From contig CAVUCH010000006.1 in assembly GCA_963739995.1 (NCBI GenBank), forward strand, positions 1 to 64,000: a stretch of 64,000 nt of DNA, in the 5' to 3' direction. Both the position numbers and the translations under genes were made by a program. This stretch comes from CAVUCH01 sp963739995 (GTDB lineage Bacteria > Acidobacteriota > Vicinamibacteria > Vicinamibacterales > JAENWD01). The notes under the pieces were generated by a model, which made no database searches, was not told the origin of the DNA, and saw nothing but the letters and a program-made list of their open reading frames with translations. This document shows, piece after piece, positions 45,541 to 55,090 of this stretch; the stretch's first letter is position 1, and every line of letters begins with the position of its first letter.

Positions 45541-46710
45541 GTGGCGGTTCCACTCGCCTACAACATCCGGAGCGCGATGCAGCGCTGGACGTCGTCGCTC
45601 GTGGCGATCGTCGGGATTGCGGGCACGGTCGCCGTGTTCATCGCGATGCTCGCGCTCGCGCGCGGGTTCAGGGCGACCCTCGTGTCGTCGGGGCTGCCGC
45701 AGAACGCCATCGTGCAGCAGTCGGGCGCGGACTCGGAGATGACCAGCGTCATTGCCATCGACGCCCTGCGCGTGGTCGAGGACGCGCCCCAGGTGGCGCG
45801 GCGCGGGGCCGAGCCGCTCGTGAGCGCCGAAGTGGTGGTGATTGCCAACCTGCCGCTGCGCGAGGGCACCGGCGACGCGAACGTGCAGATGCGCGGCGTG
45901 TCGGAACGGGTGCTCGCCGTGCGCGACAACGTGCGCCTCACGCAGGGCCGCTTCCTCCGGCCTGGCCTGTACGAGATCGTGGCCGGCACGAACGCCGCAC
46001 GAACGTACGCGGGCCTCGATCTCGGGGGCTCGGTGCGCATCGGGGCGGGCACCTGGCGCGTCGTCGGTATCTTCGACGCGAACGGCAGCGCATTCGACTC
46101 AGAGGTTTGGGCCGATGCGACCGTGCTCAACGGCAGCTACCAGCGGCCTCCCGGCGTGTTTCAGTCGGTCACGACGCGGCTGCGATCCGCCGAGGAGTTT
46201 CCTGCGTTCAAGACGATGCTGGAACGCGATCCGCGCGCGCGCCTTCAGGCGGTGCGCGAGGCGGAGTACTACGAGGCGCAGTCGCGAACGGTCACGACGC
46301 TGATTACGGTGCTTGGCGGCCTGGTGGCGATGGTGATGGGGCTGGGTGCGGTGCTGGGCGCGCTGAACACGATGTACTCGGCGGTTGCGGAGCGTTCGCG
46401 GGAGATCGCGGTCCTGCGGGCGCTCGGGTTCGGCGGCGGCAGCGTGGTGCTGGCGTTCGTGGTGGAATCGATGTGGATCGCGCTGATCGGCGGCGTGCTC
46501 GGATGCCTGCTCGCCCTGCCGGTGAACGGGATCACGACCGGCACGATCAACTGGCAGACGTTCTCACACCTCGCGTTCGCATTCCGAATCACACCGGACC
46601 TGCTGGGGCTCGGTCTCGTCTTCGCGGTGCTGATGGGCCTCGTCGGCGGTGTACCGCCAGCGATCCGCGCCGCCCGCGCGAACGTCTCGCGCACGTTGCG
46701 ATCCCTGTGA
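45541..46710 (+). CDS. MacB/FtsX-like ABC transporter permease
   Basis: A 389-residue permease with the same layout: N-terminal helix (about 16-38), periplasmic MacB-like core domain, then three helices from about 265 (LGGLVAMVMGLGAVLGALNTMY with ERSREIAVLRALGF). GTG start directly after the stop of its partner. The pair would form a heterodimeric transmembrane unit; the cognate ATPase must be encoded elsewhere. Confidence 0.9.
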   Translation: MAVPLAYNIRSAMQRWTSSLVAIVGIAGTVAVFIAMLALARGFRATLVSSGLPQNAIVQQSGADSEMTSVIAIDALRVVEDAPQVARRGAEPLVSAEVVVIANLPLREGTGDANVQMRGVSERVLAVRDNVRLTQGRFLRPGLYEIVAGTNAARTYAGLDLGGSVRIGAGTWRVVGIFDANGSAFDSEVWADATVLNGSYQRPPGVFQSVTTRLRSAEEFPAFKTMLERDPRARLQAVREAEYYEAQSRTVTTLITVLGGLVAMVMGLGAVLGALNTMYSAVAERSREIAVLRALGFGGGSVVLAFVVESMWIALIGGVLGCLLALPVNGITTGTINWQTFSHLAFAFRITPDLLGLGLVFAVLMGLVGGVPPAIRAARANVSRTLRSL

Positions 46711-46746
46711 TGTCAGTACAGTTCATCCCCCGGACCCGAGGAGTGC

Positions 46747-47323
46747 ATGGCAGCTTTGATTGAAGCGATCGCGATCAAACGGAAGATGTTCTTCGAGTAC
46801 CGAGGGGGCACCGTACCATTGCATCGACGTGGAGGTGTCCAAGCCGACCGCCCGCGGAGGCCAGACGCTCGTGCGCTTCAAGATGCGCAACCTGCTCACG
46901 CGGGCGGTGTTCGACAAGACCTTCAAAGCCGGCGAGAAGTTCACGGAACCCGACCTCGAGAAGGTGTCGGCGTCATACCAGTATGCCGGGAACGATGGCT
47001 ACCACTTCATGGATGACGAGACGTTCGACACCCTCACGCTGAGCGCCGAGATGCTGGGCGACGATCGCCTGCTGCTCGCCGACCACGTCGTCGTGCAGAT
47101 CCAGAAGTACAACGGCGCGCCGATCGGCCTGGAATTTCCCCCCCACGTGGAGATGACCGTGGCGCGCACGGAGCCCGGCACGCGCGGCGACACGGCGAGC
47201 GGCAGCGTGACGAAGGCGGCGACGACCAACACGGGACTCGAGATCCGGGTCCCGCTGTTCATCAAAGAAGGGGAGCGGGTGAAGGTCCACACGGAGACGC
47301 ACGAGTTTGCCGGCCGTGCCTGA
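46747..47323 (+). CDS. efp: translation elongation factor P, frameshifted
   Basis: Elongation factor P relieves ribosome stalling at polyproline. The N-terminus (MAALIEAIAIKRKMFFEY) is read from ATG 46747 with GAGGAG upstream, and the remainder (GAPYHCIDVEVSKPTARGGQ onward, to EFAGRA) in the +1 frame. One extra base near 46800-46808 (a C in TACC or a G in the run of five G) breaks the frame; removing either gives a continuous full-length product. The modification loop carries Arg (KPTARGG), where many EF-Ps carry Lys. Sequencing error is likely, as the rest is well conserved. Confidence 0.85.
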
Positions 47324-47332
47324 GGTGCGCAC

Positions 47333-47498
47333 CTAGTGTCCCGGCCGCGTGATTCGTGGCGTAACTCCCGGGCGGGGCATCCCGGCTGGCTGCGTTGCTC
47401 ATCACTCACTTATGCCCAATAAGCTCGTTCTTCGCGCCTTGCCATCCGGGCGCCGCGCTCCGGGATTTACGCCACGAATCACGCGGCCGGGACACTAG
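47333..47498. mobile_element. palindromic MITE-like element, copy 3
   Basis: A 166-base element with 32-base perfect terminal inverted repeats starting CTAGTGTCCCGGCCGCGTGA, lying between the convergent efp and GH109-like genes. The interior shares GGGCGGGGCATCCCG and the CGCGCCTTGCCA/GGGCGCCGCGCTCCG segments with copies 1 and 2, but the terminal sequences differ from theirs. Its right-hand CTAG supplies the TAG stop codon of the leftward oxidoreductase gene. No coding capacity. Confidence 0.9.
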
Positions 47499-48862
47499 AC
47501 GGTAACTATCCCGAGGGGCGGACGCGCCTGCCAGGCGCCACGCGTGAAGTCGGGGCAGTCAACAGGCTGGCCGCGGCCGGCGATGGACTTTTCCGTCAGC
47601 TCCGAAACCGAACTCCACGCGGCGCCGTCGTAGACGTCCATGTCGGTTGGCGTTCCCGCCTGCAGGCACTGCACCAGCCGGAAATCCTCGATGTAGTCCA
47701 TGCCGCCGTGCCCGGCCCCCTTCGATCGCTCCTCGAGGGCCCGCCAGATCGGGTGCTCGTACTGCCCGGCGTACTTCTGCAGGGTGTCCCACTCGTCGTG
47801 CGGGCTCGTGCCCTCGATGTAGACACGCGCGGGGGTGGGGTACTTCTCGACCACGCCCCGTGTGCCCTGCAGCAGCCCGCGCCGGCTGTACGGTCGCGGC
47901 GTGTTGGTGTCGTGGGTGAGGAGGATCGTCTCACCCCGCGCCGTGCGGATGAACGTGTTGACGACATCGCCGAGTGCGTACTCCTGGCGCGCCTCCGGGC
48001 TGTCGGCGCCGTAGGTCTTCGCCGCCCACAGGTTGAGACCGCGCGACTTCGTGCTGACCGACTGGAGGGATTCGAGCCGGTTGCCCCGGTTCACGTCCAG
48101 CCACTGGCACACCGGCCCGAGGCCGTGCGTAGGGTACAGATCGCCGTTCCGCCGAACGGAGTGCGCCAGCCGCCAGCGGCCCTCGTAGTATGTACGGCTC
48201 AGCTTGTGCTCACGAAGATCGTGCAGGTACCCGCACTCCGCGTGCAGCAGCTCCCCGAACACGCCCTGCCGCACCATGTTGAGGATAATCATCTCCTCGC
48301 GGTCGTAACAGCAGTTCTCCATCATCACGCAGTGGCGGCGCGTCGCCTCGGAGGTGTCCACCAGCTGCCAGCACTCGGCGATCGTCGGCGCCATCGGCAC
48401 TTCAGTGGCCGCATGCTTTCCCTTGCGCATCGCCTCCACGCACATCGGTGCGTGCAGTTCCCACGGCGTGACGATGAACACGAGGTCGAGATCGCTGTCG
48501 CACAGCCGCTTCCAGTCCTCCGGCCCGCCCGTGTAGACCGCCGGGGCCGGCGCGCCCGCCTTCGCGCAGGCCGCGAGTCCCCGTTCCACCTTCGCGGGCA
48601 CCAGGTCGCAGAGCGCGCGCACCTCCGCGCCGGGCACCTTGAGGAAGTTGGACAGGTGCGACGAGCCCTGGTGGCCGAGTCCAATGATTCCGAGCCGCAC
48701 GCGGTCGATCGGCGGTGCCGCGAGGGGCGTCGGCCCTGCGGCCGGCTGTGCGGCTGGCGACTGCCAGGCGTCGGCCCCCCCGGCACCGCCCGCGACTGCC
48801 GCGCCGAGGCCTGCTCCGATGGTCGTTTTCAGGAAGTGACGACGGTCGGTCGTGTCGGACAT
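47495..48862 (-). CDS. Tat-exported GH109-like Gfo/Idh/MocA oxidoreductase
   Basis: A 455-residue protein. The Tat signal is RRHFLKTTIGAG, the NAD-binding loop RLGIIGLGHQGSSHL. Residues in YPTHGLGPVCQWLDVNRG, TLLTHDTNTPRPYSR-like strings (ILLTHDTNTPRPYSR) and GGMDYIEDFRL match family GH109, NAD-dependent alpha-N-acetylgalactosaminidases using redox chemistry. ATG 48862 with AGGAGAG upstream. Its stop is formed by the palindromic element copy 3. It is followed upstream by a second oxidoreductase gene, suggesting a glycan-use pair. Confidence 0.9.
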   Translation of the reverse strand: MSDTTDRRHFLKTTIGAGLGAAVAGGAGGADAWQSPAAQPAAGPTPLAAPPIDRVRLGIIGLGHQGSSHLSNFLKVPGAEVRALCDLVPAKVERGLAACAKAGAPAPAVYTGGPEDWKRLCDSDLDLVFIVTPWELHAPMCVEAMRKGKHAATEVPMAPTIAECWQLVDTSEATRRHCVMMENCCYDREEMIILNMVRQGVFGELLHAECGYLHDLREHKLSRTYYEGRWRLAHSVRRNGDLYPTHGLGPVCQWLDVNRGNRLESLQSVSTKSRGLNLWAAKTYGADSPEARQEYALGDVVNTFIRTARGETILLTHDTNTPRPYSRRGLLQGTRGVVEKYPTPARVYIEGTSPHDEWDTLQKYAGQYEHPIWRALEERSKGAGHGGMDYIEDFRLVQCLQAGTPTDMDVYDGAAWSSVSELTEKSIAGRGQPVDCPDFTRGAWQARPPLGIVTV

Positions 48863-48914
48863 AACTGCTCTCCTGGATGCCCCGCAGGGCACGATGCGGA
48901 TTGGGTGCACCTGA

Positions 48915-50058
48915 TCATCGCTCCGGCGCCCCCTCCGTTGCCAGCTTCACCGTGCGCCCGGTCTCGGCCGACTCGCGCGCCGCGGCGAGTATCTCCGTGA
49001 CGATCAGGTTGTTCTCCAGCGACGAGCGGCCGGCAATCTTCACGCGTCCACGCACGACGGCAATCAGATAGGAGACCGCGTCGCCCTCGTCCACCGGGAG
49101 CGCCGCCGGCGTACGGCTTTCCTCCTTTTTTCCAGGAAGCCGCACGCGCACACCGTCCGGTCCGGTGCTGATGGCGTACGCGCGCTCGGCGTACACCTCG
49201 AAGTCCTTCCGGCTGAATGGCCAGTTCCACGACGCCTGGATGATCCCCTGTGCGCCGGCGTACTCCACGAGAATCGTCGCCTCATCGTCGACATGCGGAT
49301 ACACGGCCGGCTTGAACTGGTGGCGCATGGCGGTGACCGCGCGTGGCCGCTCGTTGTCCATCAGCCACGTCATGAGGTTCGCGCCGTAGCAGCCGAAATC
49401 GAAGAGTGCCCCGCCGCCGTTCTTCACCGGGTCGGTCAGCCAGGCCAGGAACTCTGGTTCTACGCCGATCTCCTTCGGCCCCTCGTGACCGTCCATGGCG
49501 ACCATCTTCCTGATGGACCCGCCCGCGCGTTCCGTCTTGATGATCTGCGCCGCTGCGACCAGGCCCGGGTACCACGTGGTCTCGTAGTTGACGATGACGG
49601 GAACGTTCCCGCTGCGGGCCGCCCGGCGGATCCGCTCGCCATCGGCCACGCTCACGGCCAGCGGCTTCTCCATCATCACGGCGACGTGGCGGCGTGCCGC
49701 GGCCTCGACGACCTGCGGGTGGTCGACCGTGCTGGTGAACGCGGCCACGGCATCGGGCCGGGTGCGGTCGAGCATCTCCCCGACATCGGCGAAGCCGGCG
49801 GAGGCGGGCAGCGAGGTACTGCTCGAGCGCCGCAGCACGGAGGGCCGTGTCGGGCTCGGCAATGCCGACGAGCTCCACGTCGCTGCGGCCGTTCAGGCCG
49901 CGCAGAAAGCCGCGCACGTGTCCGTGCACCAGCCCGGCGATGACCAGCCGCACGCGGCCTCCAGGGCCGATCTGTGCGGCACCGTCGGCACGCGCAGTAA
50001 ACGCTGCGGCGCACGCCGCGGCGGCACAGAACAGGACGAGTCGAGTGCGTACACGCAC
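48915..50058 (-). CDS. exported Gfo/Idh/MocA oxidoreductase, frameshifted
   Basis: About 380 residues in two frames. The N-terminal part (signal peptide then RLVIAGLVHGHVRGFLRGL) starts at GTG 50058, with GGAGG before it. The C-terminal part (SAGFADVGEMLDRTRPDAV, MMEKPLAVSVADG, GGGALFDFGCYGANLMTW) is in another frame. Removing one C of TACC (49815-49819 on the plus strand, GGTAC) joins them as ...LEQYSLPASAGFADV. NAD-binding sugar oxidoreductase fold; substrate unknown. It lies 52 bases upstream of the GH109-like gene in the same direction. Confidence 0.8.
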
Positions 50059-50170
50059 GATGAGCGCCTCCACATCGGACCGGCGCGCCCTGCTCGCGGG
50101 GCGTGCGCTGGAGTGTAGCAGCGTATAATCCCGCGTCCAGCGTTTTACCCATGCAGCGCTGAGCTGAGCC

Positions 50171-51728
50171 ATGAAGATCCTCCTGCTCTCGATGCCCGAT
50201 TCCTTCGAGCACACGCCGGCGCTCACGATGCGCTTCCCGAACGGCGCGCTGGCATCGCTGGCCGGCAACGTCGATTCGCATCACACCGTATCGATCGCGG
50301 ACCTGATCCTGGCGCAGCGGACCGTTCGCGAGACGGTCACCCGCTTCGTCACGGCGATGCAGCCGGATGTGGTCGGCCTGTCGGTCATGACGTTCCAGCG
50401 CAAGACCGCGCGCAAGGTGATCGCCCTCGTAAAGGCGCTGCTGCCGTCCGCAACAGTGGTGGTGGGCGGCTACGATCCGAGCCTCGCGCCGGAGGCCTAC
50501 ACCGACACTGGATTGGGCGTGGACGTCATCGTGCACGGCGAGGGCGACATCACGTTCAGAGAACTGGTGCGCGTCATGGAGGCGGGCCGCTCGCCCGCGG
50601 GGGTCGAGGGCCTGTCATACCGGGAAGGCGGCCGGTTCGTACGCAACCCTCGTCGGGCCGTGACCCGCCTCGAGTCCGGAGACGTGCGGTTGCCCAATCG
50701 GGCCGCACGCGTGCTCCAGGGCTACACCATGATGGGCAGGTCCGTCGACGTCGTCGAGACCTCTCGGGGCTGCACGTACGATTGCAGCTTCTGTTCGATC
50801 ATCGAGATGCGCGGGCGGAACTTCCACACATGGGGACTCGATCGCGTGATCGCCGACATCGCCGACGCACGGGCCCGCGGTGCCGGCGTCATCTTCCTGG
50901 TGGACGACAACATCACGCTGAACGTCCCGCGCTTTCGCGCCCTGTGCCGGGGGATCACGGACGCCGGGCTGAACGACCTCGACTTCATCGTTCAGGGCAT
51001 GACGTCGGCGATGCTCGCCGGAGGCGACGATCTCGCGCGCGAGATGCGGGCGGCCGGGTTCCGGTATGTCTTCCTGGGCATCGAGAACGTGCTCGATGCC
51101 GACCTGCGCTTCCTTCGTGCCGGCGCGAAGAACGCGCAGCGACAGGGCGGCAGGACCGTGGGCAGCGCGAGCACCCAGGCGATCGAGCTGCTGCACCGGC
51201 ACGGCATGTTCGTGGTGGGAGGCCTCATCGTCGGCAACCCCGGCGATACGCAGCAGTCGGTGGAGGCGAACCTGGCGTTTGCGCGCACCTACGTGGACTG
51301 GCCGTACATCCAGCACCCGACTCCATACCCTGGAACCCCGATGACGCGCGATTTCAGAGACGGAGGGTTGATCGTCAACGAGGATGAACAGCAGTACCGA
51401 CGGTACGACGGCGGTCGTCCGCACCGAGCACCTGGAGGCCGAGGAGATCGAGTTTCTCCGGTGGCGCGCCGAGCGGTGGATGAAGTGCCGGCACCTGCCC
51501 GCGGCCTTCGCGCACGATCCGCTGTTCGTGCTGCGGCACGGCGTGCAGATGTGCCGTCACACGTTTCGCGGGTCCACATGGAGGACGTGGCTGGGCCTCG
51601 AGCCCGAGCGCGAGGCCTTCCGGCGCTACCGCGCGATCCGGCACCGTGAGCGCGAGTACCTGGCCGGACCGTCTGGTCCCCTGGCGTCCACGGGGGAGCA
51701 CGCGCCCTGCGTGGAGGTGCCGGCGTGA
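50171..51728 (+). CDS. B12-binding radical SAM protein, frameshifted near 3' end
   Basis: About 518 residues. An N-terminal cobalamin-binding-like domain (VVGLSVMTFQRKTARKVIAL, VVGGYDPSLAPE) precedes a radical SAM core with ETSRGCTYDCSFCSI (CxxxCxxC, 4Fe-4S). The C-terminal 110 residues (TTAVVRTEHLEAEEIEFLRW... to PCVEVPA) are in the +1 frame; deleting one C in AGTACC at 51393-51398 restores ...EQQYDGTTAVV. These enzymes catalyse methylation or ring rearrangements; substrate unknown. ATG 50171. Confidence 0.85.
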
Positions 51729-51837
51729 AGCGCGGGTCCGGATCGTGATCAGTGGCCGACGCCCGGCCGTAATCGCCTCAAAAGGCGTAGCTCAGCTGAA
51801 GGATCGACGCCGCCGCACACACACGCCCGTCCGACGA

Positions 51838-52515
51838 ATGCGGACACGGTATACTGCGCGCGTGGCGCCGGGAAGGAAACGGTCTTTCGACGCTCCGGCC
51901 TTTCTCGAGTCCGTCGGGCTCGGCAGACGTGTCCTCACCTACGCGCCCAGGGATGTGATCTTTTCGCAAGGTGACCCCTGCGACTGCGTCATGTACTTGC
52001 GCACGGGTGGTGTGCGGGTATCCGTGCTGTCACAGGCCGGCAAGGAAGCCATCGTGGCCACGCTTGGCGCAGGTGATTTCCTGGGCGAAGGGGCGCTGGC
52101 CGGTGATCCCGTCCGGCTGGAAACCGCGACAGCCACGACCGCGACGGCCGTAAACGTCGTGCCGAGCCGGCAGATGCGTGCATTGCTGCATGCGCACCAA
52201 GCGTTCTCGGATCGCTTCATCACACACGTGCTGGCCCGGAACGCCCGTCTCGAAGCGGACCTGATCGATCAGCTGTTCAACTCGAGCGAGAAACGCCTGG
52301 CCCGCACACTGCTCCTGCTGGCGCGCTACGGCGAGGGGGACCAGCAGCGCGTGGTGCCGGCCCTCTCGCAGGAGGCCCTCGCAGAGATGATCGGCACGAC
52401 GCGGTCTCGCGTGAACTTTTTCCTGAACAAGTTCCGGAAGCTCGGGTACATCGCGTATGACGCCGACGGCCTGACGATCAATCCGTCGTTGCTCACCGTC
52501 GTCGTGACCGGGTGA
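51838..52515 (+). CDS. Crp/Fnr-family transcription regulator
   Basis: A 225-residue regulator. An N-terminal cyclic-nucleotide-type beta-roll (VIFSQGDPCDCVMYLRTGGVRVSVLS, GDFLGEGALAGD) is joined by a helix to a winged helix (LSQEALAEMIGTTRSRVNFFLNKFRKLGYI). No Fnr-type cysteine cluster is present, and the phosphate-binding residues of the cAMP pocket are not convincing, so the signal is unknown. ATG 51838; a GTG eight codons on is possible. Confidence 0.88.
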   Translation: MRTRYTARVAPGRKRSFDAPAFLESVGLGRRVLTYAPRDVIFSQGDPCDCVMYLRTGGVRVSVLSQAGKEAIVATLGAGDFLGEGALAGDPVRLETATATTATAVNVVPSRQMRALLHAHQAFSDRFITHVLARNARLEADLIDQLFNSSEKRLARTLLLLARYGEGDQQRVVPALSQEALAEMIGTTRSRVNFFLNKFRKLGYIAYDADGLTINPSLLTVVVTG

Positions 52516-52577
52516 GCCGTGAGGCTCCCGCGCAACCTGGCCGTGCGATGCGCTCGTGGCCTGAAGGGCGTTCCGTA

Positions 52578-53433
52578 CTATCGGCTGACATTCGCCTCGC
52601 GATCCGCGAGAAAGGCGGCGACCTCACGATTCTCAGGGAAGTTGGCGGCGAGGCGTCTGGCCACATCTGTCGCTCGCACGAGGTCGCGCTCGCGTACCTG
52701 CATATCCCACAGGGCAAACTCCGCTTCGGCGTGAGTGAAGAACTCCGCTTCGATTGACACGGCATTGCGCACGGCCGAAAGCGCCCGCTTCCTGCTGCCC
52801 CCGCCCAGTACCCAGCGCGTGCCCCAGGGCATCTTCGTATCGACGATGTAGTCGATCCAGGCGCGCGCAACGAGCGCCCGGACGTGCAATGGATGCTCCT
52901 TGAGCACTGCATCGAGCGAGCGCCGTGCCTCCCAGTACTCGTCCCACCCGGTCTTGCGGCCAAGCGGACCGAGCTGCAGCCAGACGTAATTCAGGTTCAG
53001 CTTGCCGAGATGGAACAGGGCCACTTGGTCGCGCGGATTCACGCGAAGCATGTCGCGCGCCGCCGTCTGTCCCTGCGCGACGTCCCTGAAGAACTCGGCC
53101 ATGAGCTGCGGGCACCCCGTGCAGGTCTTCAGCGCACGTTCCTTATCGCGCTTCTCGGATGTCGCGTGTTTCTCGCCGGCGGGGCTCGAGCAGCCGCTTG
53201 AGCTGAAAGAGCAGCGCGGATGACCGCAGCTCGTGATTGGCGAGATCCGCGGTTTCCGGAGACCGGAGCGCGAGCGCTACGTCGGCAGCCGCCGCATACC
53301 GCGCATTGTAGAAATGGTCCTGTGCCTCAGCGAGCGTCGGCGCCGCCGGGGCAACAAGCGCGGGTTCCAGCTGCACCGGGTCCTGGCCCGCCTGCACGGA
53401 TGCAGGTGCGACTGCGCACAGCGTCAACACCAC
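52578..53433 (-). CDS. exported TPR-like protein, frameshifted
   Basis: About 285 residues in two frames. The first (signal peptide, then TLAEAQDHFYNARYAAAADVALAL, ...SALLFQLKRLLEP) starts at 53433. The second (DKERALKTCTGCPQL, NYVWLQLGPLGRKTGWDEYWEAR, WIDYIVDTKMPWGTRWVLGGG) carries the conserved body. Removing one base in CCCC (GGGG at 53181-53184, plus strand) fuses them at LLEP-AGEKH. The body is a recognisable but uncharacterised helical-repeat family with a CTGC cysteine pair. Confidence 0.72.
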
Positions 53434-53715
53434 CGCCCATCCAATGCGGCGGGGGCAGACGGCTGCCGCAGCCTCCGCATGATTCAGGATGTCTGTTCGC
53501 GCCTCTTCGGTCGCGTACAGCTCGAAGTGAGGATTCAGCAGGACGAGCCTCCCGGCACTCCGATCGTTTCAGCACCATGGCCGGCCCGGCCGGCACAACC
53601 ATCTGGAGATTATCTGCACAGGAGACCAGCGGTTGGCGCGAACGCCGACGGGCGCGTCCCCCGTCGTTACTACACGGTCGTCATCCCCTCGTTGTGGCTC
53701 CCGCCGTCGCGGCGC

Positions 53716-54864
53716 TCACGCCTCCTTGCGTTCAGCCCACGCATCCGCCGCAGCCAGTGGGACGTCGACCGTGAAGACGCACCCTTGCCCGGGGATGTTT
53801 CGGATGACGATATCCCCGCCGTGCGCCCTGATGCCCTGCCGCGCAATCGACAGCCCCATCCCCAGGCCTGTCCGCTCCCGCGAGCGCTGCTCGCCGAAGG
53901 GCCGGAACGGGTCCGTTGTGCGTTCGGGGAACCCGCCGCACTCGTCTTCAACTTCGATGAGCACACGCCGCCCCTTGCGGCGAGTCGTGAGCAGGACCCG
54001 TCCGCCCTGTTTCGTGTACTTCAGTCCGTTGATCACCAGGTTCATCACCGCGGAAGAGAGGACCTGCGGGTCTCCCTCGACCACCAGCTCGCGCCTTACC
54101 GGTTCGACGACGAGCGTCGCATCGTGGTACTCGGCATGAACGTTCGCGACGACGGTGACGGCATCGATGAACTCCGCAACGTTGATTCGCTCCCGCCAGG
54201 CCGTGGGCGCGCCGAGGCGAACCTCGGACAGCGTGCTGTCAATCATGCTGCGCAGGCTCATCAGGCTCCGCCCGAGCACCATCCCGGCGCTTCCGTTGAT
54301 CGTGACCTGACTGTGCTTCAGCGCACCGAACGCCAGAACCGCCGCGTTGAGCAGATCGCGAAACTCGTGTGCCGCGCGCCCCAGCCGCTCGACTTCATCC
54401 ATTGCGCTCCGCTCCGCGACGAGGCGCGCATGCTCCGTCACGGCTTCCGCGATGGCCGTGTCGAGACAGCCGTTCAGTATGTGGAATTCCTCGGCGGTGA
54501 TCGGCGTCCGCTGCTCTACGGCACATTCCGTAATGGCCTGACTCAGTTCCCCATACACGTGGACGACCTCCGATACGCGGTAGCCGCGTTCCAGCAGGTT
54601 GCGGCCGAGACGGGCAGCGGAGGAGTCGATCGCACTGGCAGCGGACGGCACCGGGGACATCCCCGTCGTGAGCCTGTCGGCCAGATGTGTCAGGAACATC
54701 GGCAGTCCGTTCTCGAGGGCATCCGGCGAAGCCGCCGGTGCGCTCACGACGGCCCGCGCCTCGGCGCCGGCGCCCTCTGCACGGGCGCCAGTTCTCAGGC
54801 CGCGGCTCGTCGCCGCCCTGGCGAGGATGGCGTTCCGGTGGGTGACGACCAGGTCGTGCAACAT
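53716..54864 (-). CDS. sensor histidine kinase, soluble
   Basis: A 382-residue kinase without transmembrane helices. An N-terminal helical input domain (about 90-150, NLLERGYRVSEVVHVYGELSQAI) of the RsbR type is followed by an H-box AAHEFRDLLNA (His166) and an ATPase domain with MNLVINGLKYTKQGG (N-box), VEDECGGFP (G1) and RTGLGMGLSIARQ (G2). No response regulator lies beside it. A large open frame on the other strand is its shadow. Confidence 0.87.
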   Translation of the reverse strand: MLHDLVVTHRNAILARAATSRGLRTGARAEGAGAEARAVVSAPAASPDALENGLPMFLTHLADRLTTGMSPVPSAASAIDSSAARLGRNLLERGYRVSEVVHVYGELSQAITECAVEQRTPITAEEFHILNGCLDTAIAEAVTEHARLVAERSAMDEVERLGRAAHEFRDLLNAAVLAFGALKHSQVTINGSAGMVLGRSLMSLRSMIDSTLSEVRLGAPTAWRERINVAEFIDAVTVVANVHAEYHDATLVVEPVRRELVVEGDPQVLSSAVMNLVINGLKYTKQGGRVLLTTRRKGRRVLIEVEDECGGFPERTTDPFRPFGEQRSRERTGLGMGLSIARQGIRAHGGDIVIRNIPGQGCVFTVDVPLAAADAWAERKEA

Positions 54865-55090
54865 GCTGTGTTTCCTCCGGTCCGACCAAGACCGACCGGC
54901 CTCCGAATGAGCTGGGAGATTCGTCCAGATCCACTCATAGCCGACCGCTTCCGGCTACGCTGTTCAATCTTGCACAGACGATTTTTGTCCCGATACCAAG
55001 GCCCGCCCCAGGTGAAAGAGACATGAGCCGGTACGTGGATTATACGCGCCGTTGCCACCTCCGCCGCGTTGAGCCATCCTAGCGTTCTGC

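Noticed and set aside
46747..46810. Programmed frameshift in efp
   Set aside because: There is no stop codon placed for regulation and no known recoding in efp; an extra base in the data or a mutation explains it more simply, though it is kept as an open finding.
53233..55026. 597-codon open frame on the plus strand
   Set aside because: It runs antisense to the histidine kinase with intact H, N and G boxes and shows only shadow composition.
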